From NCBI RefSeq assembly GCF_003573695.1, contig NC_039364.1, positions 65,616,256 through 65,680,255 on the forward strand: a DNA stretch of 64,000 bases. The letters are read 5' to 3'. Below are positions 23,069-35,043 of this stretch, piece after piece. How positions within the stretch are numbered: the stretch's first letter is position 1; the number at the start of each line of letters is the position of its first letter. This DNA comes from Papaver somniferum (lineage: Eukaryota > Streptophyta > Magnoliopsida > Ranunculales > Papaveraceae). Made by a program: the position numbers and the translations under genes. Below the pieces are notes generated by a model. That model ran no database searches, was not told the DNA's origin, and saw nothing but the letters and a program-made list of their open reading frames with translations.

Positions 23069-25980
23069 ATGGCTTCTCCATCTCCTTCCATGACAGATAA
23101 AAGGTGCGTAAGTTACACATTTTTTGATGAAGATAGTGTTCTTGTAGATTCGTTGTTTTCCGTTGATAGTCCATTCCTTCACAATTATCGAGCTCTTGAT
23201 TCGATTTTTTCTGATGATTCTTCCACTTTTGCGTGTAGGGTTGAGAAGAGATCTAGAAGAACCTTACTGATGCTCAATTTATCAATCAACTGAAGGATGA
23301 TTACAACCTTCATGACTATGATATTCAGCTTGTTTCGGGTCAGAAAGGCTCATTGAGGAAGGAGAAGGTTGAAGAATTTTCTCATTCTCCCGAGGCGACT
23401 TCATCACTAAGGGACAGCTCAAACTCGGGTTGCGTCTTCCGTTGTACGACCCGAGCCGACCTTTTTCCTATGAGGTTCTGTCTCAGCTTCTCGAGCCTTG
23501 GCTCAATGGAACGGAAATACATTTCGTCTTGCGTCCAAATGGGAAAGACGAGGGAGGAGTGAGTGCTCCAAGACCCCTTGGTCGACATATGATCCTTCTC
23601 ACGCGAGCAAATATACTTCAACCAGCTTCCTAGGAAATTATCGGAGTTGAACTGCCTCTCTTGGTGATCTGGCTGGTTTCACTGCTAGTCCTCATCGTAA
23701 TAAGGTTCCGACCAATAACTTTGAGAAGTTGATGTTGGATGAATATCCCGAGGGTGGTCACAATTTTTTTTTTATGCTCGTCACACCAGCGACTCTGTTT
23801 GGGATCGAGTCCCTCTTGTTGTCCGTGGTCCCATCTTAAGTGGCAAGTTTCCTCCTCCCGATTTCCCTGCTGAGCCCTATCAGTTCTGGGTAGTTAACGC
23901 CGATCAGGTATGACTGTCTTTATTGGGTCTTCTTTCCTCGGGTCTTTCTTCTCGGGTAACAATAATTTTCAGAAATCTTTGTTTTTGCAGCTCAAGACTC
24001 AGAGTAATCAGCCTAAGACTCAAAATACTCAAAAAAGAGGATCTGGCACTAGGACTGAGGAAGATTGCTCTATTCTCAGTACATGTACTTTCCCCTATTT
24101 GTTGCCTTTAATGGGTCTTACGATGTTGCGCTTGTAGAAGTCAAAGACTGGTGAGGAAGATGTTGAGAGCTCTTCTGGGAAGGATGGTGAGGATCCCGAC
24201 GATCGATTCCCTTATCTCAATTCATGAAAAGGTTGCACAAGAAGTCCTCTGACGTTTCATCTACCATTGTAGGTGATAAGGCTGAGAGTAATATCAAAGG
24301 ATCTAAGGGTGGTAAAGCTTCCCCAGGGAAGAATGTGGTTCTTCCCACGCCGTCTAAAGAACCCTCTTCTGACAAAGGAATTTCCCTTCTGAATACCAAT
24401 GTGGCTGTGGTGATGTCTGATGATGATGTCTTTGGCTCGGACTATGAGGTCGGGGGATCAGATGAGGAGGAGGAGCCCGTGATCCCTTCCAAGGATCGGG
24501 ATGAACCATCTTCTCGAGAAGAAGAGTTGGTGGAGAATATGTCCCAAGAGACCCTTCAAGTCATGGTTCAGTAGGGAGCTCTATGTTTACTTTTTCTTGT
24601 GCTGCTTGTGATTCGCTTGGGGCCCTCTCATCTTCTAGCTTCAACTCTCTTTCTGTTGCCGACATGTTGAAGGTCGTTCCTTTGTATGGTCCTGCTATGA
24701 GGGACTCTCTCCACATTGTTATAAGTCATCCTTCCCCTGCTGAGTAGTTTGTTGTTTTCCCTCTCAATTTGTTTTGACCCGATACATTTTCAGGCCAAGA
24801 ACCAGAGATTTCTTGAGGCGGCCATTCGTCAGAAGGAGTTGGAGGATATGTCAGGTCTTCGGACTCAACTCCAAGGAGAGTAGGAATGTTCTCGGGAGCT
24901 TGAGAGGCAGCTGATTGAAGCCAAAGGTATTTAATTGAACTTTGTTATTGTTGATTGATGTTGTAGTGCCAATATCCTGAGTCTAGCATTGTCTTCCTAG
25001 CCGAAATATCTAGCCTAGAAAGAGACTCCGCTTCCGAGTATCGCCGTACGTCCATGAAATTGAACGTTGAAAAAAAGTCATGTTGCTACACTTCAACAGA
25101 AGATACAGAACAAAGATGATAAGATCGATCGCCAGGCGGCCGAGATTGAGAGCCTCCGAACCGAGCTACTTCGGTATCAAAGATTCGAGTATATGCCCGA
25201 GGAAATAGATAATCTCCGTTCCGAGCTATCTCGGATCCAAAGAGCTACTGCTGATAGGGGGTTGTTGATTGATAATTTAGAAGGCCAGTGTAACTCATTG
25301 AGGCTCCAAAATAAAGACCTTCACACCGATCGTAAGCGTCTTTCTCGGTTGAAATATGAAGCTGAAGAGTCTGTCCAAAAGTTAGAGGAAAAACTTCTCA
25401 AGTTTGATCAGGTATCTCATGACCTGGAATGAACTCGGTTCTAGTTTTCAGGTCTTCAAACATCACACGATCAACAGAAAGCTTCATGGGGTGAATATAA
25501 AAAATATCGCCCCTCTAACGAATTTAATGAACATCGGTATAATGTGTTGATATTAAGGATGTCTGAGCTTGAAATCAATCTTTCTAAGTTCGACGAAACT
25601 TTAAAATTAGTTTTGCCCGCACTTTCGGGTCTTTGTGCATGTTTTGTGTAGTTTCGATGTTTCTCCTCATTTTGTTGCATCATTTGTTAGGATTCTAAAC
25701 GCGGCGCCCTTTTTGTTTATTCAACCGAGCAAGGAAAATTCAAGGATTTGGAGGAGCAGGTCACCCAGTTGAAGCAGAATGAGACTCTCCTGAATAAGAA
25801 AATTGTCGATGCCGTTGTTGTTACTACTGAGTTAACTCGCCAACTGACTGAAGCGTGAGAGAAGTATGAGACTGAGCTCTCTGTGAAGATCAAGGAGGGT
25901 GTAAAAGAATTTATCGAGATGAAGAAGGCCCAAGTTGCTTCAAAGAAGTCGGGCTCGAGATCGATTCAACCCAACGAATA
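23069..25980 (+). pseudogene. Tat-lineage antisense ORF (transposase_28 / 'putative gypsy type transposon' type), broken
   Basis: This plus-strand gene lies inside the minus-strand Tat1 element, between pol and 3' LTR. It starts MASPSPSMTDKR (ATG 23069). A conserved block at 23400-23560 reads GDFITKGQLKLGLRLPLYDP and FSYEVLSQLLEPWLNGTEIH, resembling the N-terminal domain of the antisense ORFs of Tat elements. It continues with an acidic, Ser-rich linker (24224-24574: VFGSDYEVGGSDEEEE) and a long coiled coil (25067-25432: LQQKIQNKDDKIDRQAAEIE). GT-AG introns are visible at 23908-23990 and 24927-25000. Several frameshifts and stops break it. The function of this protein class is unknown. Confidence 0.7.
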
Positions 25981-26524
25981 ATTCCTGTCTTTTGTAGTGA
26001 TGCGCCACTATTTTGCCCTTTCTCCCGGGCTGTAATTTTCGTTTCGCTTGAACACCTTTAGTTTTAAACTGCTTCTCTTATGGGGTGTTATGTCACCAAT
26101 CGGCTCTTTTTTGCTAGAGCTATCTACTTTTAACAATGTTTTTCGTTCATTTATTTGATGCATGGTCGTTCGTAACCTTTAGCATTTTGATTTCATGCAT
26201 TTCATAGTGTTATTCACAGGTTAGTATAAATTTCATTTCTGTCGAACACACTCGACAGGGAGGGTCATTGGGACCAATGCCATGACCCGATCGAGGTATC
26301 TCATCATTGGTGTTTCGAACCAGTGGTAGTGTACTAGGTTGTTCCTAGATTCTATGTCCCGATCATCCCGGGTTAGCCATCTACCGACTATCCCGGGTCA
26401 AGTGAATCTGGTCACTTGCGATGGGAGCAACCTTTCAGATGTAGTTAGGTTTCGCGGTTATCGGGGACTCGTGTCCTAATAACCTTTGGTTACTGGCTTC
26501 CAACCACCAGAACCCTTAGATTAC
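25981..26524. other. Tat1 spacer between antisense ORF and integrase
   Basis: Non-coding; no gene was recognised. It contains CCCGGGT-rich short motifs (CATCCCGGGTTAGCC, CTATCCCGGGTCAAG near 26365-26400) and leads into the tandem repeat at 26525. Confidence 0.5.
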
Positions 26525-26700
26525 CTCGGAACTTTCACATTGTCGCCGCCCGAGTTTGAATAACCCGTCGAGTGTAAGTCGACTCGGCACTTGCACATTG
26601 CCATCGCTCCGAGTTCGAAACGACCATTCGAGTGTAAGTCACCTCGACACTTGCACATTGTCATCACCACGAGTACTAATGACCATTAGTCGCATATGTC
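26525..26700. repeat. Tandem repeat of about 60 bp in Tat1 spacer
   Basis: Around three imperfect units share CGAGTGTAAGTC, CTCGRCACTTGCACATTG and CATCRC..CGAGT. Such arrays downstream of pol are common in Tat/Ogre-lineage elements. Confidence 0.7.
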
Positions 26701-26840
26701 ATTTTCCTTATCCATCCCTCGCAGATAAAAAAAAGGATTCAAATGACAAGGTATCATACCTGCATTTTCCATCTCTCATGGGTGGTATAGTTTCAAATGT
26801 CGCGCGTTCCATGGTCGTTCCTCCAGAGTACCGTCAGGTT

Positions 26841-27822
26841 TCAGTATTTTGTATTATCCTTCTCCGAATTTTGACACAATAGTGTATGGTCCGCCCCATC
26901 TGGCTGATAGTCTTCCACCCTTCTTGTCGCGCTCGTTTTTAGGCAATTTTTCAGTACCAACTGCCCCGGGTGAAACTCTCGGGCAGATTTTTTGTTGTAT
27001 TCGAGTCTTAGTCGCCTTTTGTAGTTCTCCATTATTTGCAGAGACAATTCTCTTGTTTCTTCCAAATCATCGAGTTTAGATAAGATCAAATCTGACGATA
27101 GATTTCGTCTCCATGCTTCAGTTCTTTTAATGGGTATCATTTCCTCGATTGGAAGGATTTCTTCGGTTCCGTATGTGAGCATGAAAGGTGAGAGTCCTAT
27201 TGCCTCTCTTCGGGTGGTTCGATAGGCCCGTAGTACATGTGCAGTTCTTCACACTATTCTCCATACTCCCCGTCCAGAATCTTTTTCAGATTATCCGCTA
27301 TCGTCTTGTTGGTGATATCGTCTTTCCCATTACTCTGTGGATAATGGGTGTAGCTTTACTCTTCCTGATGTTATAAGTGTTGAATAACAAATCTGTGTTC
27401 TTTCCTTGTAGTTGTTTCACGTTATCCGATGCGATAGCTGTAGGAATCCCGAAGCGGCAAATAATATGCTCAAAGATGAACCGAAATATGTCTTTATCCC
27501 GAATATGCCTTATTGCTGTAGCTTCGACCCATTTGGTGAAGTAGTCCGTTGCTACTATCAAGTACTTTCTTTGTCCAGATCCGACATGTAGTGATCCCAC
27601 AATGTCGATGCCCCACTTTGCAAAGTGGCAAGGGCTTACCACCGAGTTCAATGATACTGATGGTGCGTGTATCTTTTTCCCAAAATTTTGACATTCATCA
27701 CAAATCAGTGCCATGTGCTTTACATGTTCATTCATATAGGGCCAAAAATACCTCACCGTCTTAGCACTCGCAGATAGACTCTGACGAACTATGATTTCAT
27801 GCACCGCCATAATGTAGTTCAT
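26841..27822 (-). pseudogene. Gypsy (Tat) integrase, broken
   Basis: Frame 27822-27298 holds the zinc-finger end (CDECQNFGKKIH) and catalytic core with the Asp residues in KWGIDIVGSL and in FGIPTAIASDN, plus ATDYFTKWVEA. A frame break follows near 27300. Frame 27182-26841 holds the C-terminal part (LTYGTEEILPIE, YNKKSAREFHPGQLVL). The His residues of the zinc finger are eroded. The family order PR-RT-RH-INT fits gypsy. Confidence 0.85.
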
Positions 27823-28498
27823 TTAGGATTGAATGTCCTTCCTCTTTGCTCAAACATCTTAGAAGTGGTCCCAAATATGACCTCATGTACAATATGCTTT
27901 CTGGCAACTCATAACTTGCTGCTTTGATTTTAATTTTGTTAGTTTCGGCTCGCCCTTTTGGTAATTCTCCCGAATATAAATATTGGTGAATCGGTTTCCT
28001 CCAATCTCCCGCCTCGTATCTATCGGTTGTGGAAACTACCATTTGTATTTCCATATCCTCTTCTTCGGGTATTGACGACATTAATACTCTTCCGATTTGT
28101 ATGGATTCAATGCTCGGGTCCGTTAACATGGACGCGATATATGCCAGGGCATACGCATGTCGGTTTTCTTTTCTGCAAATATGTCGGAATTTGATGTTGG
28201 GAATCTGGTCAATATAGAATTTTGCTAACTTCCAGTATTTCTGAAGTATCGGGTCATGAATAGCATATTCTCCACTAATTTGTCGAACCACCAACTGTGA
28301 ATCACTGGTTAGTCTCACCTCCTCAAGTCCCAATTCTACAATTAGCCGTAAAGCATGTATTACCGCTTCATATTCAGTGACATTGTTGGTTTCTTCAAAC
28401 TCAAGCCTAAATGAATAGACTATCTTTTTTCTTTTCGGCGTTGTGAAGACCAACCCAAATCCCGAACCGTCCTTGTTTGATGATCCATCAGTGAACAC
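27797..28498 (-). pseudogene. Archaeal-type RNase H of Tat1
   Basis: A 233-codon frame with RNase H (RVT_3-like) motifs: FTDGSSNKDGSGFGLVF, NNVTEYEAVIHALRLIVELG, VRLTSDSQLVVRQISGEY. The last catalytic position, normally Asp in a N..ADALA motif, reads ENRHAYALAYIAS, a Tyr substitution expected to abolish activity. The domain type is the additional RNase H of Tat/Ogre-lineage gypsy elements. The C-terminal tail runs into the integrase linker, overlapping the integrase frame start. Confidence 0.85.
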
Positions 28499-28967
28499 CT
28501 CCCATCATGTCGGGCTGCAGATCTCGAGAAGGTCGGAGGGGTCGTCCCTATCTTCTTCCATGCCGGGGATATGCTCTATTTCTTCCTCCTCACCAAGGGA
28601 AAAATCAGCAAGGAAATCTGCCACTGCCTGTGCTTTGATGACTGTCCTCATTTCATAGAAGAAGTTAATATGCTTATTCTGAGCACTCCACTTGGATATT
28701 CGTCATGATCTTGTTGCGCTGTCGAGTACCGACTCGATAGAGGACTTTGTTAGTACCCTGATCCCGTGGGTCTGAAATTATGTCCGCAATTTCTGTGTTT
28801 CAAAATACTAGTACAAGTATTAGTTGCTCAATTTTTGTATAGTTCTTTTCTGTTGGGATCATGGTTTTACCAATAAAGTACACTGGTTTTTCTTCTATTC
28901 CAACATTCTTGACCAGTACCGCGCTGATAGCATAGGTTGTTGCTCCAAGGTATAATGTAAGAACTTC
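28499..28967 (-). other. Tat1 RT-RNase H linker, decayed
   Basis: The stretch between the RT and archaeal RNase H frames corresponds to the connection and degenerate primary RNase H region of a gypsy pol. Only short pieces of frame remain and no motif could be fixed. Confidence 0.5.
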
Positions 28968-29993
28968 TTAGGGCTCGGGTCGTTGTAGCACGGGTAGACT
29001 CGCGATATGTTGTTTAATTTTCTGGAATGCTTCTTCACACTCTTCACTCCATTTGAATTTCTCTCCCTTTCTCAGTGTTCCGAAGAAATCCTTGCATTTT
29101 TCGGATGATCGTGAGATAAAACGTCTTAGGGCCGCCAAGCACCCATTTAGATTTTGCACATCTTTAACTGTCACCGGTGATGGCATCTGTAGGATGGCTC
29201 TGACTTTATCGGGGTCCGCTTCAATTCCTTTGTCTGTGAGTATGTACCCCCAAAACTTGCTCGAGGTTACCCAAAATGCGCATTTAGCCGGGTTAACCCT
29301 TATTTTTGACTTCTTCATCGTTTGAAAAATGTATCGAAGATCTTCGATGTGGTTGATTTACAACTTACTTTTGACTAACATGTCATCTACATGTACCTCA
29401 ATGGTGTTGTGAATCTTGTCCTCGAACATGTCTTCCACCAGCCTTTGATATGTGGCACCCGCATTCTTCAGTCCGAATAGCATCTTGGTATAGCAGTAAA
29501 GTCCTCTGGGTGTAAAGAAAGATGTGTTTTCTTGATCGTCGGGAGCCAGCGGGATCTGGTTATATACCGAGTATCCGTCCATTAATGATATCATCTTGTG
29601 TCCCACTATTGACTCTACCAGATGATCGATGTTTTGGAGGGGAAAGTTGTCCTTTGGACAAGCCTAGTTTAGATCACTGAAGTCGATGCAGATTCGGACC
29701 CCTCCATTATTTTTAGGTACTATCACCATGTTAGAAATCCATAATGGATATTGTGCCTTCCGGATGATCCCCGATGACTGTAACTTATTCAGATCCACCT
29801 CTACCGTTGCTTGTAGTTCGGGTGCGATCCTGCGCATTTTCTGTCGGATTGGTCTAAACTTTGGATCTATCTTTAGGTGATGACAACACACCTCGGGGTC
29901 AATACCTTCCATATCGTGCATCTTCCAGGTGAATGCGTCCATATGCTCTCCTAGTAAAGCTATTAATCGGCTTGACTCCTCCTCTGATAACAA
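28968..29993 (-). pseudogene. Gypsy reverse transcriptase of Tat1, three broken frames
   Basis: Frames 29993-29664, 29606-29358 and 29318-28968 together cover a gypsy RT. Motifs in order: CHHLKIDPKFRPIRQKMRR, WISNMVIVPKNNGGVRICID, MISLMDGYSVYNQIPLA, FGLKNAGATYQRLVEDMF, HVDDMLVKS (catalytic VDD) and FWGYILTDKGIEADPDKV. Each join is a stop or frame change. The catalytic Asp residues are still visible. Confidence 0.9.
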
Positions 29994-30110
29994 CGACCCG
30001 ATATTTACTATCTTCGGCTCTTCTTCCGTCCCCAGATTGACCTCCCGAGTAGGTTCTAGAGTTGTGAATTTCGGCTTTGGATCCCCGATCGGTGTTGCTT
30101 CCTTTGCTTG

Positions 30111-30568
30111 CTATAAGATTTTGTCTTCGCCTGCTTCATAGGACATAACTGCTTGTGAGATCACCTTCTCCAACTCCTGGTTAGCTTTGATTTCTTTGGC
30201 CTTGTTCTTTTCTCGACGTAATCTAGCTCTCCTCTCTTCATTCTGCTGGATGTCCACATGGATGCATTGTCTAGAGGCTTGTGGATCACCCAAGACTTCA
30301 ACTACACCCCTGTAGGTAGGAAACCTCAACCTCTGATGGTAAGCGGATGCTATCCCTTTGATGCCTGCAATCCATGGTCTTCCGATGATCGCTTCATATG
30401 GTGATACGACATCTACTACACAAAAGGTAGTAAGGGTATCTAAGTACCCTTCTCCGTCCGAGACTCTCAACGTAACCTCTACCTTTGGTATAGTCACCGT
30501 CCCATTAAAGCCATAAATCATGTAGGTTGAGGGGATCAAGATTGTTTTGGGGTAAAAACTGATTCTAC
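30111..30568 (-). pseudogene. C-terminal part of Tat1 protease, cut by LTR insertion
   Basis: The minus frame reads KTILIPSTYMIYGFNG, EVTLRVSDGEGYLDTLTTFC and VSPYEAIIGRPWIAGIKGIA, the second half of a retropepsin of Tat elements, then a charged linker (NEERRARLRREKNKAKE). The catalytic DSG part and all of gag are missing because the frame ends where the Y LTR begins (30569). The missing part could lie on the far side of the nest. Confidence 0.82.
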
Positions 30569-32400
30569 TGGAAATGGTAAATTTAGGTGTGCCGCCGAGA
30601 AACGAATCTAAACCCTAAAAAATGTAATGCACATGAGTACTTTAGATTCGAGAGATCAATCTGTACAATTATGGCCTAAACCAATAAATGGTCGTTCCAG
30701 TCTTGCTTCGGTCACAAAATGAAGGAGAAGGGTTGATCTTAGGGAGGGAAGCGAAGAAGGTGTTGAGATCAGAATGGTTAACTCTTAAGGTGTGGTTGTT
30801 TTATGACTTGTATCAGAATGTGGAACTTGCTTGCGGAATGTAAGCTATAAGTTCTTGGTGTCTTCTGGATACTTGTGTTGATAACACTTGTTTTTTTGAA
30901 AATAGATTCAAAAACTATTTATACAATTCATAGTTTGAACGCACCCTGACCTCATAGGAAGTGGAAGTAGTTGAGTGATGGAGAAGTGGGATCATGCAAA
31001 ATATTGAAAACCACGTCCCTACTATGAGGGGAAGACTGATTAGTTTACACCCACTACTTCTCTGTTGTCACTAACTGTCCGCCTTTCCTGACACTTTCTT
31101 ATAATGGGCGTGTTGCACACCGCACGCTGTAAACCGCCAGACCAATACCCTGATGAACATCCTCCAGTTTGTGACATGTTTGATGTCTCGTGTATTTTTT
31201 GTAGAAAAATATGCAGCAGGATGCTGAGTGGGTCTTACTTGCAAGACCTAATTATTTTGACCAATCACGCACAAGCTATGCGGCGGGCAGTCATATGTAA
31301 CAAGTCAAATCATGAGACTTGCCGTAAAAAAAAACATATAATGCTTTTAGGTCAAATAATTAAATTATTTATGAAATCGATATTTATAAAATATCGGTTG
31401 TAATCGATGCATATAAAGCATTGCCTTTAAGCAAGCATCTCAAAAGAATCGATACTCATGAAGCATCGTTGTATAGAGCTTGTTTAAATTAGTCGCGAAA
31501 TTTAATGTCTTAAAAGGATCATGACCGTCCATCTTCAGGATGCCTCCAGGAGTTATCCATGTACACTAAAAGTGAGCCGGTCGATCCTTATAGGAGAGTG
31601 ATGGCTGGTAGCCATTTTGACATCCTATTGGTCAGTCTAAATTGGATCAAGACCGGTTAAATTGGCTAGCCAAGCTGGATGGCTGAGATGATTTGCGGAA
31701 GTTGTGGGTTGTTGTTAATTTTATTTAAGATTCTTGTGAGTAGCGTGGCCAAATAACCTTGGGCGGACGCCAGGAGTCGTATGGGCAAGCTAAGGATTGA
31801 CAGATTGGCTCTCATGGAAGAGGGGTTTCCGGTGATCACAACGACATCTCATTGGTTCCTAGAAATCAAATCTAAGCCGGTCAGTTCGGTTTGCAAAGTC
31901 GGAAGACCACAGTTGATTTAAGTCTGATATGGGCAGCCTTAATTCGATTGGAAATTCTTTTCGCCCGCGCGGATGGCCTATTTTGGGCTAATATTTGTGG
32001 TTGTTTCTAGCAGGATGTGAAGATTTCGATTGGTGGGAATAGAAGCGCGCCTGACGGTGCATACCACGAGGCTTGTCCGGTCACGCTGGGAGGAAGCTAA
32101 CCTTGATAAATCAACTAGCCAAATCGTGTGGCTGTGATTGTTTTAAGACTGACATCGACAGCCTATAATCGATTCCTTAAGGAATTAGGTGTGTCCACCA
32201 GCCAACTTCCAACTTTAATTAAAAGTGTAGGCGGCGCTTTTGGAGCTATTCAATTGGTCGATGGGAAAGAGGGGCCGACAGTCAGTAATATAGGGAGTGG
32301 GCGGTCGGCCATGGGCCGCGCCTACTTGGGCAAACCAGCCGGCCAAGTGGCGTGGCCGCGCCTCCTTTTGTTGCTGCCTTTATTTGCCGCAGTTTCTCTT
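30569..32400 (-). repeat. Y LTR copy 1, part 1 (U3 end, R, U5)
   Basis: Continues at 43985-44635 after the copia insertion, together about 2.49 kb with TG…CA ends (TGATGGTGG at 44635 on the minus strand; CCATTTCCA at 30569). A TATA box (TATAAATAG, minus strand) lies near 30920, leaving about 350 bp of R-U5. An inverted copy begins at 62470. Shared blocks include GCAGCAACAAA.GGAGG and CCATCGACCAAT. A 3' LTR role for element Y is inferred from the antisense ORF and gag remnants at higher coordinates. Confidence 0.7.
32396..32400. repeat. Target-site duplication, left (CTCTT)
   Basis: CTCTT here and at 43980-43984 flank the gag-only element, an exact 5-bp duplication. Confidence 0.88.
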
Positions 32401-34660
32401 TGAAAAAGCGGGGGTATAACAGCCTCACCAAATATTTCGCTTAACAATCTGTATGGACTAACTCCAATATACTTTCAAGAGAGTCAACTAGACAGTCAGA
32501 CTCAATATTAATAAAAAGTATATCAAAGAATTATATCTCAATTTCTCAATTCAATCCGCAATCAAAAAAATAGGAATTTGTGAGCCTGATTGAATATAAG
32601 AGAAATAACTTGAACGGTACCAAACACCAATATTCAGGGATAAATCAATTTCAATCAACAACCAAAGGTTGGATTTACCAATTGATCGATTAAACACACA
32701 ACCTGTGATATTTTAATTATATTACAAAATATAATGCGGAAAAGAAATAACACAGACAACAGAAGTTTTGTTAACGAGGAAACTGCAAATGCAGAAAAAC
32801 CCCGGGACCTAGTCCAGATTTGAATGCCACCACTGTATTAAGCCGCTACAGACACTAGCCTACTACAAAGCTAACTTCGGTCTGGAATGTAGTTGAACCC
32901 TAATCAATCTCACACTGATTCAAGGTACAATCGTGCTCTTTACGTCTCTGATCCCAGCAGGATACTACGCACTTGATTCCCTTAGCTGATCTCACCCACA
33001 ACTAAGAGTTTCTACGACCCAAAGTCGAAGACTTGATAAACAAATATGTATCATACAGAAAAGTCTATTGAATAGATAAATATGTCTCCACAGATATACC
33101 TACGAGTTTTTGTTACGTCTTTTGATAAATCAAGGTGAACATGAACCAATTGACAACCCGGACTTATATTCCCGAAGAACAGCCTAGTATTATCAATCAC
33201 CTCACAATAATCTTAATCGATTAACGAAACAAGATATTGTGGAATCACAAACGATGAGACGAAGGTGTTTGTTACTACTTTTCTATATTGCCTATCGGAG
33301 ATATAAATCTCAAGCCAATCTTATGATTGTACTCAATCACGATATAAAACAACAAGATCAGATCACGCAACTACAGAGAAAATAGTTGGGTCTGGCTTCA
33401 CAATCCCAATGAAGTCTTTAAGTCATTAACCTACAAGGTTTCGTGAAAAACCTAAGGTTAAAGGAGAATCGACTCTAGCTTATACAACTAGTATCACACA
33501 GGAGGTGTGGGGATTAGGTTTCCCAGTTTCTAGAGTTCTCCTTTATATAGATTTCAAATCAGGGTTTTGCAATCTAAGTCACCTTGGTAGCAAAGCATTC
33601 AATGTTCACCGTTAGATGAAAACCTGATTAGATTCAAGCTAATATCTTTCAAACGTTAGATCGTCTTAGATTGTTATACACAAATGAAATGTACTTTCAT
33701 TTAGGTTTGAGTACCATACCTAAACGTATACACTTAGTCGGTTCAACAATAGTTAACCAATGGTTAGCCATATGAGCACTTTCATATCAACCTTATTCAT
33801 CTTCACCATAACTAGTTCAAATGACTCAAATGAACTAGTTAGAGAGTTGTTCAATATCTTAGATCTCATAGAAGTATACAAGAAACAATCGAAGCAAAAT
33901 CGATTTTGACTCACTCGGATCAATTCATGAACATTATAGACATGGTTTGCAAAGATTGCATTCCTTATTATATAAAATTTTTAGTTCATGAACAAACCGA
34001 TTTTAGAAAGTAACCTACTTAAGTATGCAAACAGGTACGTATACCTAAATAGCCGGACCGAGTTTGGTTACGCCAGTTGGTTTATGGGTACGCATACCAA
34101 TTCACACTTCCAAACTCCAGCAGAAATTTAAGGATGTGAAACTTCCGCCAGTATGCGTACGGGTACGCATACTTGCCCGGATTTCCAACAACCGCCGGTA
34201 CGCGTACGAGTACGCATACTTTAGGTTCCCGGTTTTGGACTTTTACACAAATGTGAGGACACACTATGTTTATATCCAAACATGGTTACATGTTCTAAAC
34301 TCTCATTTCAATCATTGAAACTTTCTTTGAGGATGTTTAAATAGTTGTTATTCACAAACTATTAGCATCAAAACGATTTTCAAGTTATTGAAATAATCAA
34401 CATGACTTTCGTCACGAGTAAAGATGAACTTGGTTAAAGCGAAATCTTACCAACACATATTTCGAGAAATAGATAAGCGAGATAAACTCGGCTGGAAATA
34501 ACAAATGTGTATAAGTGAAGTCTATATAGAGATACGACTTTTGTCTCAAATAGGAAATAGAGTAGATAGACTTTTGAGTGATAGATAAGTTCAAGTTTCC
34601 ACATACCTTTTGTTGATGAAATTCCACAAGTTTCCCTGAGTAGTTCTTCGTCTTCATTCG
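32401..34660 (-). repeat. Copia LTR B, first part
   Basis: 3' LTR of the gag-only element, similar to LTR C over its length. TATA box at 33541-33550 (minus strand CTATATAAAG). Palindromic GTACGCATAC units at 34021-34225. It stops at CTTCATTCG, where the CACTA-related segment begins. Confidence 0.9.
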
Positions 34661-34953
34661 GTCTATAAGAATTTACCTAAACAATGATAGTCGGTCCAAG
34701 TTTTAAGACAAAGATTACATCGAAAAAGAAGACGAGCAGCTCTCTTCCTTGGAAGAAATCCAAGAGGGAACTGTGTATGGGGTGCTCGGTTTTTCCTTCA
34801 ACTGCGCAGCAAACAATGTGGCCCAGTTTAACAGATTTACACTGAAAGAGGAGTAAGTACATAAACAAACCGCGATAGAACCTTGACTACGTTGAAGATC
34901 AAGGAAACATCCGACTCAAGGCAGATCAATCAAGAAGGTGTCGTCATACTTAC

Positions 34954-35043
34954 ATCTTCCATTGTCCATGTCTTGGATATATTGCCGACGACCAGTGTGT
35001 TACTGTCCTGACTTGGAGCAACACCAAATTGCTTCCCATTAAT
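34954..35043 (-). pseudogene. Captured exon of an hnRNP Q/R-like (LIF2-like) RNA-binding protein
   Basis: A 90-bp open stretch with acceptor TTTCAG and donor GTAAGT reads 30 codons: INGKQFGVAPSQDSNTL followed by VVGNISKTWTMED. This matches the start of an RRM (VVGNI as RNP2) with the conserved linker (INGKQ.GV..SQD..TLFLGNI.KTWT) of plant hnRNP R/Q-like proteins. The downstream RRM part is not found next to it. The minus frame 34868-34677 gives no clear match. It is an exon copied into the CACTA element and not a working gene. Confidence 0.75.
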
